Part shown: piece by piece, positions 45,855 to 56,539 of the stretch
How positions within the stretch are numbered: position 1 is the stretch's first letter
Layout: each line of letters begins with the position of its first letter
NCBI RefSeq assembly: GCF_043290135.1
Contig: NC_134707.1
Location: 70,733,906-70,797,905, forward strand
DNA: 64,000 nt
Direction of reading: 5' to 3'
Source: Rhipicephalus microplus
Taxonomy: Eukaryota > Arthropoda > Arachnida > Ixodida > Ixodidae
Position numbers and translations under genes: made by a program
Notes under the pieces: generated by a model
Database searches by the model: none
The model's input: the letters and a program-made list of their open reading frames with translations, nothing else
Told to the model about the DNA's origin: nothing

Positions 45855-47814
45855 GTTTATTTTATTTCTTTCTGATACAGAAAGAGGAGTAAGAGCTAAA
45901 GGCTGTATTGCCTGACAGAGACTCCTACTCCCATGCGCATTCGGCATGCGTGTACGTGTTTGGATGCGATGCGAGTATACAAACAATAGAGCAACCAGAA
46001 AAATCAAAACATGCATGTACATAATTGTCACTGCAAATAAAGCATTACAGGTAGACATCATACATGAAAACTCTTCATGGAAACAAACATATCATACAGA
46101 CACTCCAAGAATATATACCTATACGCATTAAATTGTGAATTTTCAAATTATAGCACAAACTGTATATGCGGTACACGCTAAAAATTAGACAGATTTATTG
46201 TATTGATACGTTATCGTGGAATGTAACAGAAAGTTCTTTATAAATTTTTTAAAGCGGGGTGCATGAAAATCTATATGATGTTCAATAATGGTGAACAGCC
46301 GGGGTACTTGATACTCCAGGTCCTGACGCCCGTAGTTAGTTCGCATAAGTTCGCATTCTCGTTTTGTGGCGTAATTGATATCGAGGGGGAAGAAACGGGC
46401 AGGTTACTAACATGGAGCCTGTACTTTTTTATGTGCAAAAGTAATCTATAATAGTAGATTTGATTTGCTTTGATTAACGAGTGTTTCTCAAAAAGATTGT
46501 GTGTGGGTAAATCTCGCGGTCTACCGTGATAGTTTTAAAAAATTCGCAGTGCCCTTTTTTGCAATTTTATTAATTTGTTGTAATTTTTTGCAGTTGTTGT
46601 TCCCAATATTAATGCACAATAGTTAAGTTTTGAGTGGAATAGGGTGTAGTACATTGCCCTCTTTAGTGTTAGTGTTATAAGACTACTAATTTTATACATA
46701 GAGCCTACTACTTTACTGAGGTCGCTGCTGAGTTTATTAATATGATTGTCCCAAGAGAGATTTTCTTGAAACCATACCCTCAAAAACTTTTGCGTTGTTA
46801 CCTGTTCTATCTGCTCTCCTTTAAATAAAACAGAAATCTTGACAGGCATCGGCTTATTTATTGGTTTAAATATTATATACTTAGTTTTGCTGACATTTAA
46901 TTGAAGTTTGTTTAACTTCAGCCAATGAGATAATAAGTCTGAATAATCATTAATTTCTTTTTCAATCTGTTGTAGGGATGAATTTGAAAAGAAAAGATTA
47001 GTGTCATCCGCATACATGACTATGTTCGGTGTAGGCGAAATGCTTGGGAGGTCATTGATTTATATGTTAAATAATACCGGGCCAAGTATGGATCCCTGCG
47101 GTACGCCAGTTTGTACTCTAAGATATGGAGAGGTCACGTGATAAAGTGAAACATACTGAAAACGATCCGTTAAGTAGCTTCGCATGAGATCTAACGTTGT
47201 ACCACGTATCCCATAGCTATGAAGTTTAGATAACAGTATTTCATGATTCACACTGTTGAATTCTTTACGGAGGTCAAGGAATAAACCGACCGTGCATAAA
47301 CAATTTTCAATGTTTTGTAGTATTTGTTGTTTTATTTTGAGGAGTGCATCCTCACATGATTTATTTTTCCGAAATCCATACTGAGATGTACTAATTATAG
47401 CATACTTATTTAAAAGACCTTCCAGTCGGGGAATAATAACAGCCTCAAAAAGTTTTGAGAAGAGTGGTAGTATTGAAATAGGTCGTAAATTGTTTACAGA
47501 ATTGTCTGCACCCCCTTTGAGACTTGCAGAGACACGGGCTATTTTAAGTTTGCTTAGAAAAATTCCGCATTCGAACATTCTATTGATAACATGAGCTAGG
47601 ACTGTAGATATGATATCCGATACATATTTTATGGGAGATGCCAGTATACCATCAAATCCTGCAGCTGCATTGCATTTAAAACTACTGATTACCTTTTCAA
47701 CTTCACCTGCAGTCGTAGAAAATAATACAAAAGAATTTCGCACAGATTGTTTCGTTACAGCAGGTCTTACATACTCGGGATGTTCAAAGGAATTGCTGTT
47801 ACAACATTTAACAA
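45855..47814 (-). mobile_element. CR1-like LINE, 5' truncated
   Basis: A minus-strand LINE with an RT frame, a 3' UTR of about 330 bp and a GAAATAAAATAAAC end at 45855. The endonuclease is missing. The copy's 5' side stops near a perfect hairpin at 47814-47854. Codon composition is AT-rich, unlike the I-group LINE at 26.6-32.3 kb. The family differs from the plus-strand LINE at 5.9 kb, as the 3' ends do not match. Confidence 0.8.
46185..47812 (-). pseudogene. RT of CR1-like LINE, two stops and one frameshift
   Basis: The RT frame runs from about 47812 down the minus strand with NLRPISILPLFSKLFE, SQYGFRKNKSCEDALL, motif A FLDLRKEFNSVNH, GVPQGSILGPVLFN and the YADD box at 47003-47014. In motif A the second conserved Asp is Asn, while the catalytic first Asp remains. 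A TAA at 47060-47062 falls inside INDLP, where the family usually has Tyr. Another TAA is at 46535-46537, and the same frame continues as NYHGRPRDLPTHNLFEKH. After one frameshift near 46380 the C-terminal TNYGRQDLEYQVPRLF is readable, and the frame ends at TAA 46185-46187. It is dead as it stands. Confidence 0.82.
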
Positions 47815-47854
47815 AGTGAGTATTTAGGGCACTGGCAGCCCTAAATACTCACTT
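47814..47854. repeat. Perfect 16-bp inverted repeat (hairpin)
   Basis: AAGTGAGTATTTAGGG at 47814-47829 is matched by its exact reverse complement at 47839-47854, with a 9-base loop CACTGGCAG. It sits at the 5' limit of recognisable LINE coding sequence. It has no T run after it, so it does not look like a terminator. Confidence 0.9.
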
Positions 47855-49217
47855 GAAAATGACAGTGCACCAGCCAGTCATTTTACGTATGCAGTAAATA
47901 ATGCGAGCAGCTGCATTTGCCAAGAATAATGGTGGTAAGAGCTGCATAGGCAATCAGTGCGAGTCAGTGCGTAGACAGAAGGAATTCACGGTTACCAGGC
48001 TGTTCGTTTTGTTAGTGGCTGGTCTGACATTGACCACTTGGTTAATGACCCTCTTGAACCAATTTATCATACAGGTTTCTTTGCACTATGCATACAAAGC
48101 TCAGGATAAATGTGCAAGAACCATGTGATATTCACTTAATTTTGGATAAATTGATGTTATATACGTACGTACGTCTCAGTGATTTTGCGTTGTCTGTATT
48201 TAGGCTAACCATTAGAAGTTGAGGGCACGGGTTAGGCGCACAGTCAAATCTCAAAGCAGTCGAAATGGTGAAAAAAAAAGGTAACCCAAAAAATCAACGG
48301 GGTATGAAGCCATTACTTTATTTCAAAGATCGTCAGTATACAATATATCCCAAGTTTCTGCGGTGGGTTCATATAAGTGGCTCCGGAGGGACAAATATTA
48401 CGCACTGGTTCAGCTGCTTCCAGAACGAGCAGATAAATTTAGAACTGACAATCGAATCGTAAATGTGGGAGTTTTGGGGCTAGCGACTGCATCGCGAAAT
48501 AACGTTCTCGTGGATCGCTTTTAATAAATGTAATCACTGAAGGGTCTCAGGAAAATATGATTAACATTATCAGTGTATGCAGCGCAGTACCTAAATTAAA
48601 CAAAGCTCAATATAATAAATAATTTTTAAACATTTCAATAAAAACTTTGCGTGAATGCTACTCGCTTGTGTGTGCCATAGTAACATAGTAATACTGAAGT
48701 ATTTATGAATATGTAACGTATGATTCTGGTCAGACTATATGATAAATTGGAGGATTAGTGCAACATATGACTCGACTTTTTGTGGGCAAAGTGGATAGTA
48801 TATGCTTTGAGGAGCAATACGCAGAATCTGTCGAGGCGCGCAGCAATACTTCTAAAACTTCTAATGCAGCAAAAAGTGAAGGTTTGGAGTAACAGCATTA
48901 AAAACTTTATTTGCGGTTGCATTCACACATTAATGGATACCCACGCAGTTTTTTTATTAGACCTAGCTGTGTTGATCAGTAAGCGAACTCATTCATTAGT
49001 CATTTTTTATATACTTGTCGACTCTTCACATTGCTTCACAGTAGATGAAACCGAAGTCACCAGGGACGGCTTCAGGCTCTCCCATAGTCGAGTACTAAGT
49101 ACTCGAATTTGTTAACCACCTTTTCTAAACGCACATCGGCCGAGTGTGCGTACACATTCACTGCATTAACAGTGAATGACCTGGGTTTGCAGCTCTCATT
49201 ACAGCCTGAAAAAACAA
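47855..49217. other. Unassigned AT-rich stretch
   Basis: No gene, RNA or repeat was recognised. The frames at 47901-48128 and 48780-49115 have no motif. Confidence 0.35.
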
Positions 49218-49468
49218 GGTCGTGTTTGTTCTCATAGCTGTGTCTTTGAAGCATGTCTTTACACATTTACTACGTTCGTGCAGACGCTTTCTAAATACCA
49301 AACATTATAGGGAATATAAGCAAGGTGTGCAGTGTTTTAATAATGTGAAAAGTGGGCCGCTTAGCAGACGGCGGCGTTTTATTCCTTAGCGAAGGAACAG
49401 AATATTCATCAGATATGGTTTGTTGAACTGTATGGTGTCTCAACTTAGTGTACGGCTTGCCTTAAAAT
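49218..49468 (+). repeat. Direct duplication D, copy 1 (about 250 bp)
   Basis: From GGTCGTGTTTGTTCTCATAG to TACGGCTTGCCTTAAAAT it is nearly identical to 50339-50588, with only about eight differences by eye. The two copies are 1.1 kb apart. Confidence 0.9.
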
Positions 49469-49632
49469 CTAAACAGCGTTCCTTTGTTGGCATGCTCGTG
49501 ATTTGTGGCATGGTGTTGTATACTGACGTATTTCCGCTTGTTGAGCGCACGACGACGCGCCAATCGTAGCTTTGATTCCTTACAAAATCAGATGCGCTGC
49601 AAGAACCGTTAAATTTGCAGCTAGGCATGAAG

Positions 49633-50045
49633 TTTCCTAGAAAGAACCAAAGGAGGCTGTGGCACTGCCATTCTTCAGCCACCAAGGAATCATGGGTAGA
49701 ACACAATTTTTGCCCAGTATCAATGTTTTCGTGCTTCATACGCACTTGTAGCATGTTAATTGCAGCGTTTTGGTTTTGCTTTGAATGAAAAAAAAAGTAA
49801 TCATCATGAACTTCGCGAACAAATTTGAACTGGTGAGTCTGAAAAGGTCAAGGTGGTGAAGCCTAACTGCTGAGCCTTTAATGAACTTCGTCATCGGCAA
49901 AGTGGATTCAGCCCCAACAGAGCCAGAACAACGTTTACACCAGGGAAGAATGGACCAACTAGTGTACTGTTCCTCATTCTACTGTCGGCTCAAGTGCCGT
50001 GCCTTGCAGTTCTTATAGACACTAGTGCCTGAGTGAGCTATAGTG
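49633..50045. mobile_element. Diverged MITE-like element related to 42352-42753
   Basis: The left part CACTGCCATTCTTCAGCCACCA and then ATCATGGGTAGAACACA, together with the right part CTAGTGTACTGTTCCTCATT and TATAGACACTAGTGCC, occur in the same order and spacing as in the element at 42.4 kb. The termini are eroded. It lies between the two copies of duplication D. Confidence 0.5.
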
Positions 50046-50338
50046 TATATACTTGAACCTCTACGTCACTATAGGTTCACTTAATGCGGATCAAGAGGCT
50101 CAAAGGCAAAAAGCCCGGCTGCGGCGAAAAAGCCAACACTGTTTTGCACAACGTAAGATAGTCATGACCCTCCAAGATATTCTCTGGTAATTCACTTGGT
50201 CTCATGGTATAACCTTTGTCTTCAGAGTACATGACACAGTGTTGTTTGTATTAAAGCCTGTTTGTTTGTAATAAACCAACTGCGTCACTGAAACACCCTT
50301 TCGCGAAAGTGTTGTAGAGCCCGTTCGCGTCTATATGA

Positions 50339-50588
50339 GGTCGCGTTTGTTCTCATAGCTGTGCTTTGAAGCATGTCTTTACACATTTACTACGTTCGTG
50401 CAGACGCTTTCTAAATACCAAACACTATAGGGAATATAAGCAAGGTGTGTAGTGTTTTAATAATGTGAAAAGTGGGCCGCTTAACAGACGGCGGCGTTTT
50501 ATTCCTTAGCGAAGGAACAGAATATTCATCAGATATGGTTTGTTGAACTGTATGGTGCCTTAACTTGGTGTACGGCTTGCCTTAAAAT
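50339..50588 (+). repeat. Direct duplication D, copy 2
   Basis: It matches 49218-49468. The flanks before both copies are different. At its right end the last motif is amplified (see the next entry). Confidence 0.9.
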
Positions 50589-50630
50589 ATTACGGCTTGC
50601 CTTAAAATCGTACGGCTTGCCTCAAAATCG
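50571..50630 (+). repeat. Three tandem units of about 20 bp
   Basis: TACGGCTTGCCTTAAAAT occurs at about 50571, 50591 and 50611 (the last with one change). It occurs only once at the end of duplication copy 1. Confidence 0.9.
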
Positions 50631-51012
50631 ATGCACGCACGCATCGTGCTTTTGTGCCACAAAACCATTTTTTTATTCAGTTAAATACAGGACAAACAAT
50701 TTTTTGTCCGAGTGAGTGATAATCAGTAGTATGGGCTATTTTACCGGAATCTACAGGAAATAGTGGTCAATGAAAACTACAGAAGAGAACGCATTATTTA
50801 CTACTATAACGCATAAAATCCAGGCAATTCATTATATCGTAGCGAGAGCTACATCAGCCGTAATCTTGCCATTTCGCAGCGACTTTCGCCACGCCTACTG
50901 ACATGACGTCAGAGGACGAGCCACTGAAAACGCGTTGCAACAACAAAAAGGTAGCCAGCCTTCCATCGCATATATGAAAAAGCTAGCTCGCTGGGTTCTA
51001 TCGACATATATG
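50631..51012. other. Unassigned stretch
   Basis: No gene, RNA or repeat was recognised. Confidence 0.35.
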
Positions 51013-51139
51013 GAAAGTCAGTTGGAAAGAACCCCAGGTGGTCGAAATTTCTGGAGCCCTCCACTACGGCGTCTAATCACATGGTAGTTTTGGAACGTTA
51101 AACCCCACATATCAATCATCAATCAGAAAGTGAGTTGGA
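51013..51139 (+). mobile_element. 5'-truncated Ruka-like SINE with target-site duplication
   Basis: The SINE remnant 51027-51125 starts at AAGAACCCCAGGTGGTCG and ends ATATCAATCATCAATC. It is flanked by GAAAGTCAGTTGGA (51013-51026) and GAAAGTGAGTTGGA (51126-51139), a 14-bp duplication with one mismatch. Since the duplication borders the truncated end, the truncation happened during insertion. Confidence 0.85.
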
Positions 51140-51249
51140 GAGTCAGAAAGAAGCCAGGCGTCGTCGTGAGGATGCAATCGAGGAATCAAGTGAGCTGAGG
51201 ACACCGAGAAAAAACGAACCTCTCGTCTCGAGATACGTAACCTCACAGG

Positions 51250-51600
51250 AAAAAAATTTAAACAAAAATCACTGGATATAAACGGAATGAATAATGATGA
51301 GGGTAGTGAAGCGTCCGTCCATTCGTCCGTGCTTTCGTCCATGTGACCATCCGTCCGTACGTGCGCCCGTTCATGCGTTTGTTCGTGCGTCCATACGTGT
51401 GTCCGCCTGTGTGTCCGTCCGTTCGTCCATTCGTCCTTGCAGCTCTCTGTCTGTCTGTTCATCTCTCCGTCCGTGCGTACGTCTGTCCATCTAGTGAACA
51501 CTTCAAGTACCGTCATCTCTATTCTTTTTATCATATATTCATGATATACAAATACCGCCATTCAGTAGACAATCCAAGGACTAAACGAGAGTATGTACCA
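51250..51600 (-). repeat. Repeat family G, copy 2 (inverted), CGTCC-rich core
   Basis: The core at about 51305-51490 is made of CGTCC, CGTTC and CGTGCGTCC-type units, the reverse complement of the core at 26186-26370. The flank 51500-51595 contains TTTTTATCATATATTCAT and TCCAAGGACTAAACGAG, the reverse complement of the flank at 26091-26160. Open frames through it are repeat artefacts. Confidence 0.8.
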
Positions 51601-51920
51601 CATTTCTGCGGTCAGCGCTTTGCTAACAACGAGAGCGTGATAACGACGGCATGCTAGGTTTCGTTTTTCGTAACATGTGAATATGCCGGCATGTGCCCGA
51701 GAGCGGGTATGTGTCACTGGTATGCGGCTATGTGTCACTGGTTACGCACTACGGCAACGGGACGTACAAACCCCGCCATAAGGAACTTGGCCCCTAAAAG
51801 ATTGAGCGTACAAATCGCTAGGCACAACCAGACGTAAATACTTGAACCACAACCGATGTCTAAACTTGCGTCGGTAGCAGTAAACTGTTATTGCCTCGTG
51901 TTACTAATATGCTGATAATA
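51601..51920. other. Unassigned stretch before the LTR
   Basis: A short GTGTCACTGGT motif is repeated near 51713-51740. Nothing else was recognised. Confidence 0.35.
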
Positions 51921-52087
51921 TGAAGTCTTGGTTTGGAAGACCTTTATTAGGCCCGAGGAACCAGCAACCGAAAGCTACGAAGAACGAACCAAGATGATGA
52001 ACCTACGCAACAACTATGAGGAAGCATGAGCAACACATAAGGATGATAATGTACAGATGAAGAGGGTGGGTATAATAAATGCCCTCA
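51921..52087 (-). repeat. 3' LTR of gypsy element 2
   Basis: It aligns with 56059-56227 from TGAAGTCTTGGTTTGG to TGCCCTCA. On the minus strand it begins TGAGGGC and ends TTCA. A polypurine tract, CGCGGGGGGAAT on the minus strand, lies directly outside at about 52091-52102. It also contains AATAAAGG, a polyadenylation-type signal, in the minus direction. Confidence 0.85.
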
Positions 52088-52425
52088 CTAATTCCCCCCG
52101 CGTTAAGCGGCCAGCCTGGCCGTGGCAAGTCAAGGGGACAACGACCGTCCCATGAAGGGCTTCATACGGCAGACATGGACGACCCCAATATTTCTATAAC
52201 GGCGATCTGCTAGGGTTGCTAGTGGCGTCACGCGGGGAAGTCTCTTCAATAACTGTGTACGGCTCCATACTATGACTGTATTTTGTCGCACAAACCAGGT
52301 GCGCGGATAGGTGTCAAAAGGAGCACTTCGTTTCCAGGTCGAAAGGATACAGCATGATGCGATTCAACGTAAACTAGCTTTTTCTCTTGCTGTCAGGCTT
52401 CAGTATTTATACGAGCATGTTGGTG

Positions 52426-53420
52426 TCACTGTTCCAGACGTAAGACGTATCCCTCTGAAGTGGATGGAGAGGAATTCGCGTGGCACGTAAAGAAAGAGAC
52501 GTCCAGGAAGGAAGTAGGGGAGCATTCCTTAACTAGGTAAAATGGTGAGTATCCGGTCGTTCGCTGAATGGCCGTATTGTTGACATAAGTACCGAATGGT
52601 GGAACTAAGTCCCAGTTTTTGTGGCCTGGTTGAATATAGGTGGTGATCGTGTCAGCAGGAGGGCGGTGAAATCCCTCAGTGAGGCCGTTAGTCTGGGGAT
52701 GATAACTAGAGGCAATCATGTTAGTTGTGCCAGAGGCGTGAAGAAGTTCGTTCACTAGTTTTGGAAGGAAAGCTCTTCCACGATCACTGAGCAACACAAG
52801 TGGAGCACCATGGCACAGTATATTGGCTAGGAGTATGAAAACGGCAATTTCAGAAGCTGAACCAGTAGTGACGGATGCTGTCTCGGCGTAGCATGTCAAA
52901 TGGCCAATGGCTGTTACTAGCCACCGGTTTCCAGCAGCACTGAATAGAAGGGAGCCATAAAGACAAACGCCTACAACTTCGAATGGGGTGGATGGGCATG
53001 GAAGAGGCTGTAGTGTACCGGCGGGAGCAGACGCTGGTAGTTTTCTAGATTGGCAGGCAGTGCAGGACCCGACGTACCGAGCTACGCTAGTGGTAATGAC
53101 TGGCCAATAAAACCGATTTCTCAGGTGATCGTAGGTTTTATAGAAACCAAAGTGACCAGTGACCAGCAGTCGAATCGTCATGAAGCGCTTTGAGGACTTC
53201 GGACCGAAGCGATCGGTGTAGAACGAGAACCCAGCGCTGACCGTCAGGATGGTAAATTTTGCGGTACAGCACCGAGTTGTCCCGCTTGAACAACGAGAGT
53301 TGGTGACGGAGCCTCGCATTAAGTCGACGGGAACTGCCAGTGAGGTAGCCTATACTACGGCGATAGCATGGGTCAACCAGCTGTCGAGAAGAAAAATCGT
53401 GGTGGTCGTTCAAAGGCAGC
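52426..53420 (-). pseudogene. Integrase of gypsy element 2, frameshifted
   Basis: The integrase would insert the DNA copy. The N-terminal zinc motif is split over two frames: HDDSTAGH in one (53138-53413), and FYWPVITTSV with CTACQSRK in the other (from 53319). The frameshift lies near 53150. In the catalytic core the first Asp position reads VVGVCLYG (Cys instead of Asp), while LLSDRGRAF and SSYHPQTNGLTEGFHR keep the second Asp and the Glu. A 20-odd-residue remnant of the C-terminal part follows. Dead by frameshift and active-site loss. Confidence 0.85.
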
Positions 53421-54330
53421 CGGTGTACAGAGGTGAGACACGAATCGGCATAGACATGGACTCCGAGGGGGTGTTGTGCAAAGTAATTGTGGAAACGCTG
53501 AGTGGAGCTGCTGGTAGTGGGCAGCGAAAAAAAGCGTCAGCGTCACTATGCTTTTTGTCACACTTGTATATTGTCACACTTGTATATTGTCACATCTGTC
53601 ACACTTGTAATATGATATCGAAATCATACTCTTGGAGGCGTAGAATCCAGCGGCCAAGACGTCCCGGAGAGTTCTTGAGCGTCGAAAGCCAACATAAAGC
53701 GTGATGGTTGGCCACAATGGTGAAATGGCGGCAGTGCAGATAGGGAAGAAATTTCTGCACTGACCAAAGGATGGCGAGGCACTCCTGCTCAATGATCGTG
53801 TAGTTCCTCTAGGCTGCAGAGAGGACGCGGCTGGCGTATGCAACGACTCGCTCTCCCGAAGAGCTGTCGCGTTGCAGGAGCACGGCTCCAAAACCACGCC
53901 CGATCGCTCCTGTGTGCAGAAAGGTCGCTGCATCACCGTGAAAATGAGAAAGTACAGGGTTGGTCATTGGGGCACTCTTCAATATGTCGAAAGCCGATTC
54001 ACATTACTGAGACGACTCAAAGGGCATACCAGAAGAAAGTAGCTTATGGAGCGGTGCAGCTATGGAGGTAAAGTTTCATATGAATCGTCGAAAGTAGGAG
54101 GTGACACCAACAAAACTTCGCAAATCTTTCGGTTTGTCAGGGCGAGGGAAGCAAAGCACCGCTGCAGTTTTATCGGGGTCTAGACGAATTCTATCCTTGC
54201 TGTCGACATGATCGAGGACCTTGATAGATCTGCTGGCGAAATGGCACTCCTAGGCGTTAATTTGAAAGCCAGTGCCGGCAAGACAACTGAGGACCTCCTC
54301 CAAGTGTTGCAAATGTCGAGAAAACGTCGA
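53421..54330 (-). pseudogene. RT thumb and RNase H of gypsy element 2, with several in-frame stops
   Basis: Continuing the RT frame below 54330, I read [73 protein letters not shown] and a final KKHSDADA. At least five stops (two TGA, two TAG, one TAA) interrupt this single frame. The first RNase H Asp position (usually HTDAS) reads HTGAIG. A different minus frame at 53574-53936 is open, but it is a shadow. A short 18-bp tandem expansion with TGTCACACTTGTATAT lies at about 53560-53612 inside this part. Confidence 0.8.
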
Positions 54331-54810
54331 TCAAAAGACAAAAATGTTATCGAGGTAACATAGCCAAGTCTTCCATTCCAGGCCACGCAGCATGATGTCA
54401 ATCGTGCGCTCAAAAGTCGCGGGCGCATTGCATAGACCGAACGGCATAACAATGAATTCGTATAGGCCATATGATGTTGCAAACGCAGTTTTTTCTTTAT
54501 CATCTTCGTGCATGGGGATTTGCCAATAGCCAGAACGCAAGTCGAGGCTTGAAAAGAATTCAGCACCTTGTCAAAAAACGAGGGCGTCGTCGGTGCAAGG
54601 CATGGGGTATACGTTCTTTCTGGTGATCTTATTGAGTGCCGGGTAATCAACGCGAAATCGTAGTGAACCATTTTTACGCACCAGAACGATAGGAGACGAC
54701 CAAGGAATGGATGAGGGTCGGAATATTGCCAGTTGCAGCATATCGTCTACGTTTTCCTCAATGATTTTTCGTTCGGCTACAGAGACACGGTACGGACGAC
54801 GGTGCACATC
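54331..54810 (-). pseudogene. RT core of gypsy element 2
   Basis: The frame from 54807 contains RPYRVSVAERKIIEE, IPWSSPIVLVRKNGS, FRVDYPALNKIT and PMPCTDDAL. A TGA at 54571-54573 follows, and the same frame continues FFSSLDLRSGYWQIPM, FIVMPFGLCNAPATFE, and the active-site box at the end as YLDN instead of YLDD. A further TGA closes the segment at 54331-54333. The protein would have reverse-transcribed the element RNA. Confidence 0.88.
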
Positions 54811-55168
54811 GGATGTTCCGTCGGTCTGAATACGATGTGCTGTAGCGGTATAGTCTGGCCCAGGGTGGATGATTAGAGTAGAAAAGAATTTGCATGTGTT
54901 ATCAACAAATCAAGCAGCTGCTGCTTCTGTGAGTTTGTCAAGTTTCTGTTGATGGCTGCTGTAAAGGCCGAGGAAGCAGCATGATCAGCAGAATGACCTT
55001 TAGAGGTGACAGGTGTAAGAGGCACAACGTAAACATGCTCCAGATCGGCAACGCAGACGACAGTAGTGCCCCACGGCAGTAAAAATTTCATCTGATGGGG
55101 CGTTCGTAGCAGCGAGGACAGCTGATTCATTGTTGAAGCAAGTCACACCGGATGTGAGAGCTATGCCT
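54811..55168 (-). pseudogene. Protease-RT linker of gypsy element 2
   Basis: The short minus frame 54873-55130 has no named motif but is in the position of the linker that joins protease and RT in Ty3/gypsy pol. Frames change on both sides. Confidence 0.45.
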
Positions 55169-55680
55169 TTAATTAATAAGGCATCTAGGCGACGGAGTGA
55201 CCAAAATGTCACCAGAGTCGACGTCGTTGGACAAAACTGAGACTAATTGCTCTTCGTGTGGTAGTAGCTTGATGTCTACAGCAGCGGTGAGTCGAAGTGG
55301 CCTGTAGGTTTCATCGCTGAGCAAGTGGTCTGTGTCAGTAAGATGGACTACACGTTGTGCACAAAAAATAGATGCAGACGCAGAGGAAAGAAAATCCCAG
55401 CCTAGAATGAGTTGAAGGGAGCACGGGGATAGCACAGCAAATTCTATATGGTGAAGAATGTCGTTGATTAGCACACGGGCAATACAGAGAGTGGAAGCGC
55501 GAATCGTTGTTCCCTGGGTTGTAACTAGTATTGGTCCATCATATGGCGTCTTGACATTTTGAAGACGGGCACACAAATTAGCACAATTAACGAACAACGT
55601 AGCCCCAGTGTCCACCGAGGCATCAGTGTCCACTCCCTCAACTGTGACTGAAATAAAATTGTAAAGGCGCGCTGGAGAAG
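55169..55680 (-). pseudogene. Aspartic protease of gypsy element 2
   Basis: The domain begins at ARLYNFISVTVEGVDTDASV and carries the catalytic DTGAT at 55598-55612. ILVTTQGTTI, then HIEFAVLSPCSLQLILGWDFL, with its GWDFL motif typical of gypsy proteases, follow. The frame runs to 55169 without a stop and is one of the best-kept parts of this element. In relatives this enzyme cuts Gag-Pol inside the particle. Confidence 0.85.
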
Positions 55681-56035
55681 TTGCAGTACTGTGTTGGAAT
55701 GTCGATGAGCTGGTTGATGAACCACGCCTTCGCGACACCCGTGAGGTAGAATGAGACGTGAGCGAGTTTTTAGGTGTTATCCCACCGGTTAGCGGCATCA
55801 TAACGTTCGAAATCACCCAGCTACTCCTCCACATCTTCGCTGCGCATACCATCCAAGGAATGGGGCTCACGCTGGAGGCTGTTAATGACGGGAGAAGGCG
55901 TGGAACGCGGTGGCGGAGTGGGAATGGTTGCAGCACCAACCTCATCTTACTGCGACATATTTCCGGACACCTGGCCCAAGCGGCGACCTGATGTAAGCTC
56001 CAGGGGGTATAGTGGGCTAGATGACGACGAGGGAT
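55681..56035 (-). pseudogene. Gag remnant of gypsy element 2, largely deleted
   Basis: Between 55684 and 55790 a minus-strand frame reads RWDNTKKLAHVSFYLTGVAK, followed by AWFINQL and a Cys-containing end; this is a piece of the capsid. The sequence then runs directly into the protease, so the rest of capsid and the nucleocapsid are missing. The frame used by the long open segment 55169-56110 is different from the true gag frame here. Confidence 0.65.
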
Positions 56036-56040
56036 CAAAT

Positions 56041-56054
56041 AGCACCCTCCACCA
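56041..56054 (-). promoter_or_regulatory. Primer-binding-site-like sequence of gypsy element 2
   Basis: TGGTGGAGGGTGC on the minus strand begins four bases after the 5' LTR end. It nearly matches the motif at the same place in the element at 22.1-24.4 kb. Confidence 0.5.
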
Positions 56055-56058
56055 CGTA

Positions 56059-56227
56059 TGAAATCTTTGTTTAGAAGACCTTTATTAGGCCTGAGGAACC
56101 AGCAGCCCACAGCTACGATGAACGAACCAAGATGATGATCCTACGCGACAACGATCAGGATGCATGAGCAACACATGATAACGATGATAATGTATAGATG
56201 AAGAGAATGGGTATACTAAATGCCCAG
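56059..56227 (-). repeat. 5' LTR of gypsy element 2
   Basis: It aligns with 51921-52087. It ends TTCA on the minus strand next to the primer-binding-site-like motif. Confidence 0.85.
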
Positions 56228-56284
56228 AATGTAATTAGATGCGCAAGTTATTTTCTTTTTTTTTTCATTTGTTCTGTGCTGAGT

Positions 56285-56372
56285 GAGATCTGCCCAGAAA
56301 GGGAATCAAATCTGTGTGACAAATATTATATTCTCAGCAACCAACCCGCTAAGCCTTGGACCAGCAGACACT
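56285..56372 (-). mobile_element. tRNA-like SINE head or tRNA pseudogene
   Basis: On the minus strand GGCTTAGCGGGTTGGTTGCT resembles an A-box arm, and CAGATTTGATTCCCTTTCTG resembles a B-box arm. There is an AT-rich insertion between them. No intact tRNA fold is likely. Confidence 0.35.
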
Positions 56373-56539
56373 AAAAAAAAAGACGATGAAGCATCATAAA
56401 TACGCACATACAAGCTAATATCGCAGGACAACATCAGCTTGGGAAGTCTGATAATCAAGGAAACTTAACATAGAAAAAAAGCAGGACATCATTATCGCGT
56501 TCTTTAGTAAGTAGTTTGTTTATACTAGGACCGCTTTGT

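Larger units (their letters stand above)
51921..56227 (-). mobile_element. Old Ty3/gypsy LTR retrotransposon, internally deleted
   Basis: Minus-strand element of 4.3 kb with LTRs at both ends and, in order, gag remnant, protease, RT, RNase H and integrase. Integrase last in pol is diagnostic for Ty3/gypsy. The LTRs differ at about 20 positions plus a 3-bp indel over about 167 bp. Gag is largely deleted and pol is full of stops. No clear 5-bp target duplication was found. Confidence 0.9.

Noticed and set aside
47814..47854. Transcription terminator
   Set aside because: A perfect stem exists but there is no T run, and intrinsic terminators are not expected in an animal genome.
53574..53936. 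120-codon open frame in gypsy element 2
   Set aside because: It is out of frame with the recognisable RNase H, which lies in another minus frame with stops.
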